Source: Chitinophaga ginsengisegetis
GTDB lineage: Bacteria > Bacteroidota > Bacteroidia > Chitinophagales > Chitinophagaceae
Assembly: GCF_900168065.1 (NCBI RefSeq)
Contig: NZ_FUZZ01000005.1
Location: 682,001 to 746,000 of the forward strand
Length of the DNA stretch: 64,000 nucleotides
Reading direction: 5' to 3'
Shown piece by piece: positions 63,195 through 64,000 of this stretch. Made by a program: the position numbers and the translations under genes. Below the pieces are notes generated by a model that did not search any database, was not told where the DNA came from, and worked only from the letters and a program-made list of their open reading frames with translations. The stretch's first letter is position 1. Each line of letters starts with the position of its first letter.

Positions 63195-64000
63195 TTATTT
63201 ACGCTTTTCTTCAATTTTATATAACCCTGCACCGTGACTGGCAATAACCGGTGAAAAAGTGCCAGAGAAGCTGCCAGCGGGTTTTCCCGACCAGAGGTCT
63301 ATGATTTTGCAGGAGCGGGTAATTCCTAAAGTGCCCAGGTCAATTGGAATAGTCGCGTTGGGTGTTGACGGCTGATCCGCGGTATTAAATACGGCCAGGT
63401 ATTTGGCGCCGGTCGCGGGATCTTCTGCCATCCAGGCGGCTTTATCATCTTCCGTAAAAATCGGGCGGTTGCCGGTGCTGGTGTTTAATACTTTCAGTAC
63501 GTTTTTATTGGTGAGTAAGGAAAGTGTGAAAGGATCGTTGTCGGGCAGGTTGCCGCCAAACATCAGGGGCGACTTAAAAATGGACCATAATGTTATCAGG
63601 GTGTATTGCTCATCTTTTGTGAACCCGCTCATACGGGGATGTCCTCTTTCCGCACGTATCCCGATACGGCCGAGTGGCAGCATATCCCCATCAGGGTAGG
63701 CGCCGGGCGCTCTCCATTTATTCCAGCGCTCAAATACCTGGAAGTGTTCCTTTAACTGTTTCCAGTTATCCCAGAAATCGCCTACAGTCCGCCACATATT
63801 GGCATACTGCTGAACATGAGCTGCATGGTCAATGGGCGTTTCGCCGGGAGAGGTGCTTAAAACTATTTTTCGCCCGGTGCGGTCTATTGCTTTCCTGATC
63901 ATTTCTATTTCGCCTGCAAAATAGATAGGAGAGGAAAGGTCATCTACTTTTACAAAGTCGAGGCCCCATCCGGCATACATCTCAAAAAGGGAATTGTAAT
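63195..64000 (-). CDS. GH27-type alpha-galactosidase-like protein, N-terminus outside window
   Basis: The frame is open from the window edge (reading YNSLFEM before the first visible ATG at 63980), so the start lies beyond 64000. GLDFVKVDDL near the visible start is the nucleophile strand, and APGAYPDGDMLPLG, about 90 residues on, carries the acid/base Asp of the GH27 barrel. The remainder is the C-terminal beta-sandwich (AVFNTADQPS, IDLWSGKPAGSFSGTFS). GH27 removes terminal alpha-galactose or alpha-N-acetylgalactosamine. The export signal is not visible in this window. Confidence 0.9.
   Translation of the reverse strand, partial: YNSLFEMYAGWGLDFVKVDDLSSPIYFAGEIEMIRKAIDRTGRKIVLSTSPGETPIDHAAHVQQYANMWRTVGDFWDNWKQLKEHFQVFERWNKWRAPGAYPDGDMLPLGRIGIRAERGHPRMSGFTKDEQYTLITLWSIFKSPLMFGGNLPDNDPFTLSLLTNKNVLKVLNTSTGNRPIFTEDDKAAWMAEDPATGAKYLAVFNTADQPSTPNATIPIDLGTLGITRSCKIIDLWSGKPAGSFSGTFSPVIASHGAGLYKIEEKRK

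Noticed and set aside
1..64000. tRNA, rRNA or transposase genes
   Set aside because: No cloverleaf-like or rRNA-like segment was recognised in the intergenic regions, and no transposase signature was seen in any frame. A covariance-model search would be needed to exclude small RNAs.

Overview
The window looks like chromosomal DNA of a gliding-type Bacteroidota, most likely a Chitinophaga-like member of the Chitinophagaceae. This rests on two SusC/SusD pairs, an ECF-sigma/FecR cascade, type IX secretion C-terminal domains of both kinds (gliding-type and 'type A'), TlpA-type thioredoxin lipoproteins, DUF4369, several Bacteroidota promoter elements of the TAnnTTTG form, and A-rich start regions without Shine-Dalgarno sites. 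No tRNA, rRNA, IS transposase or CRISPR array was recognised.

Layout. 1-3.1 kb: a minus-strand GMC oxidoreductase (cut by the window edge) with its Tat-exported small subunit, a membrane protein and a DinB protein. 3.2-11 kb: mostly plus-strand metabolic genes (FucP-like sugar permease, M20 amidohydrolase, family-2 glycosyltransferase, DJ-1/PfpI protein, luciferase-like monooxygenase, KAS III). 11-13 kb: a large secreted PKD/lectin protein with a gliding-motility C-terminal domain. 13-19.5 kb: a compact three-gene unit consisting of a small protein, a 1677-residue DUF4132 protein and a beta-propeller-like protein, with a good promoter in front. 19.5-22.2 kb: RluF, then an NmrA/AraC pair. 22.3-33.3 kb: an ECF sigma-FecR-SusC-SusD-TlpA-S41 protease-TlpA locus, all on the minus strand.

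33.5-39.4 kb is an accessory, partly decayed stretch. It holds an Arr-type ADP-ribosyltransferase with a MarR regulator, an FAD monooxygenase with a sister MarR regulator, a truncated cupin-like gene between them, a doubly broken TDT-family transporter, a HEAT-like protein, an 11-bp tandem array, a SnoaL-like protein and the frameshifted tail of a cell-surface protein. 39.4-44.8 kb: a GH43 enzyme and a 1210-residue secreted protein with HYR-like repeats.

45.3-60.3 kb is a carbohydrate-utilisation locus: SusC, SusD, an unassigned barrel-type hydrolase candidate, aldo/keto reductase, enolase-superfamily dehydratase, sodium-solute symporter, a lipoprotein mutarotase, an AraC regulator and a secreted all-alpha glycosidase-like protein. 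The set suggests release, import and non-phosphorylative oxidation of a 6-deoxy-sugar such as L-fucose or L-rhamnose. The two plus-strand transcription starts share a 37-bp operator-like sequence at identical distance from a degenerate -7 element, which ties the locus to one regulator.

60.3-62.7 kb: an orphan RHS tip joined to a metzincin-like toxin domain through an in-frame stop, two small downstream genes that may be immunity proteins, and an AraC remnant. 62.7-64 kb: a YegP-like protein and the C-terminal part of a GH27 alpha-galactosidase-like enzyme that runs off the window.
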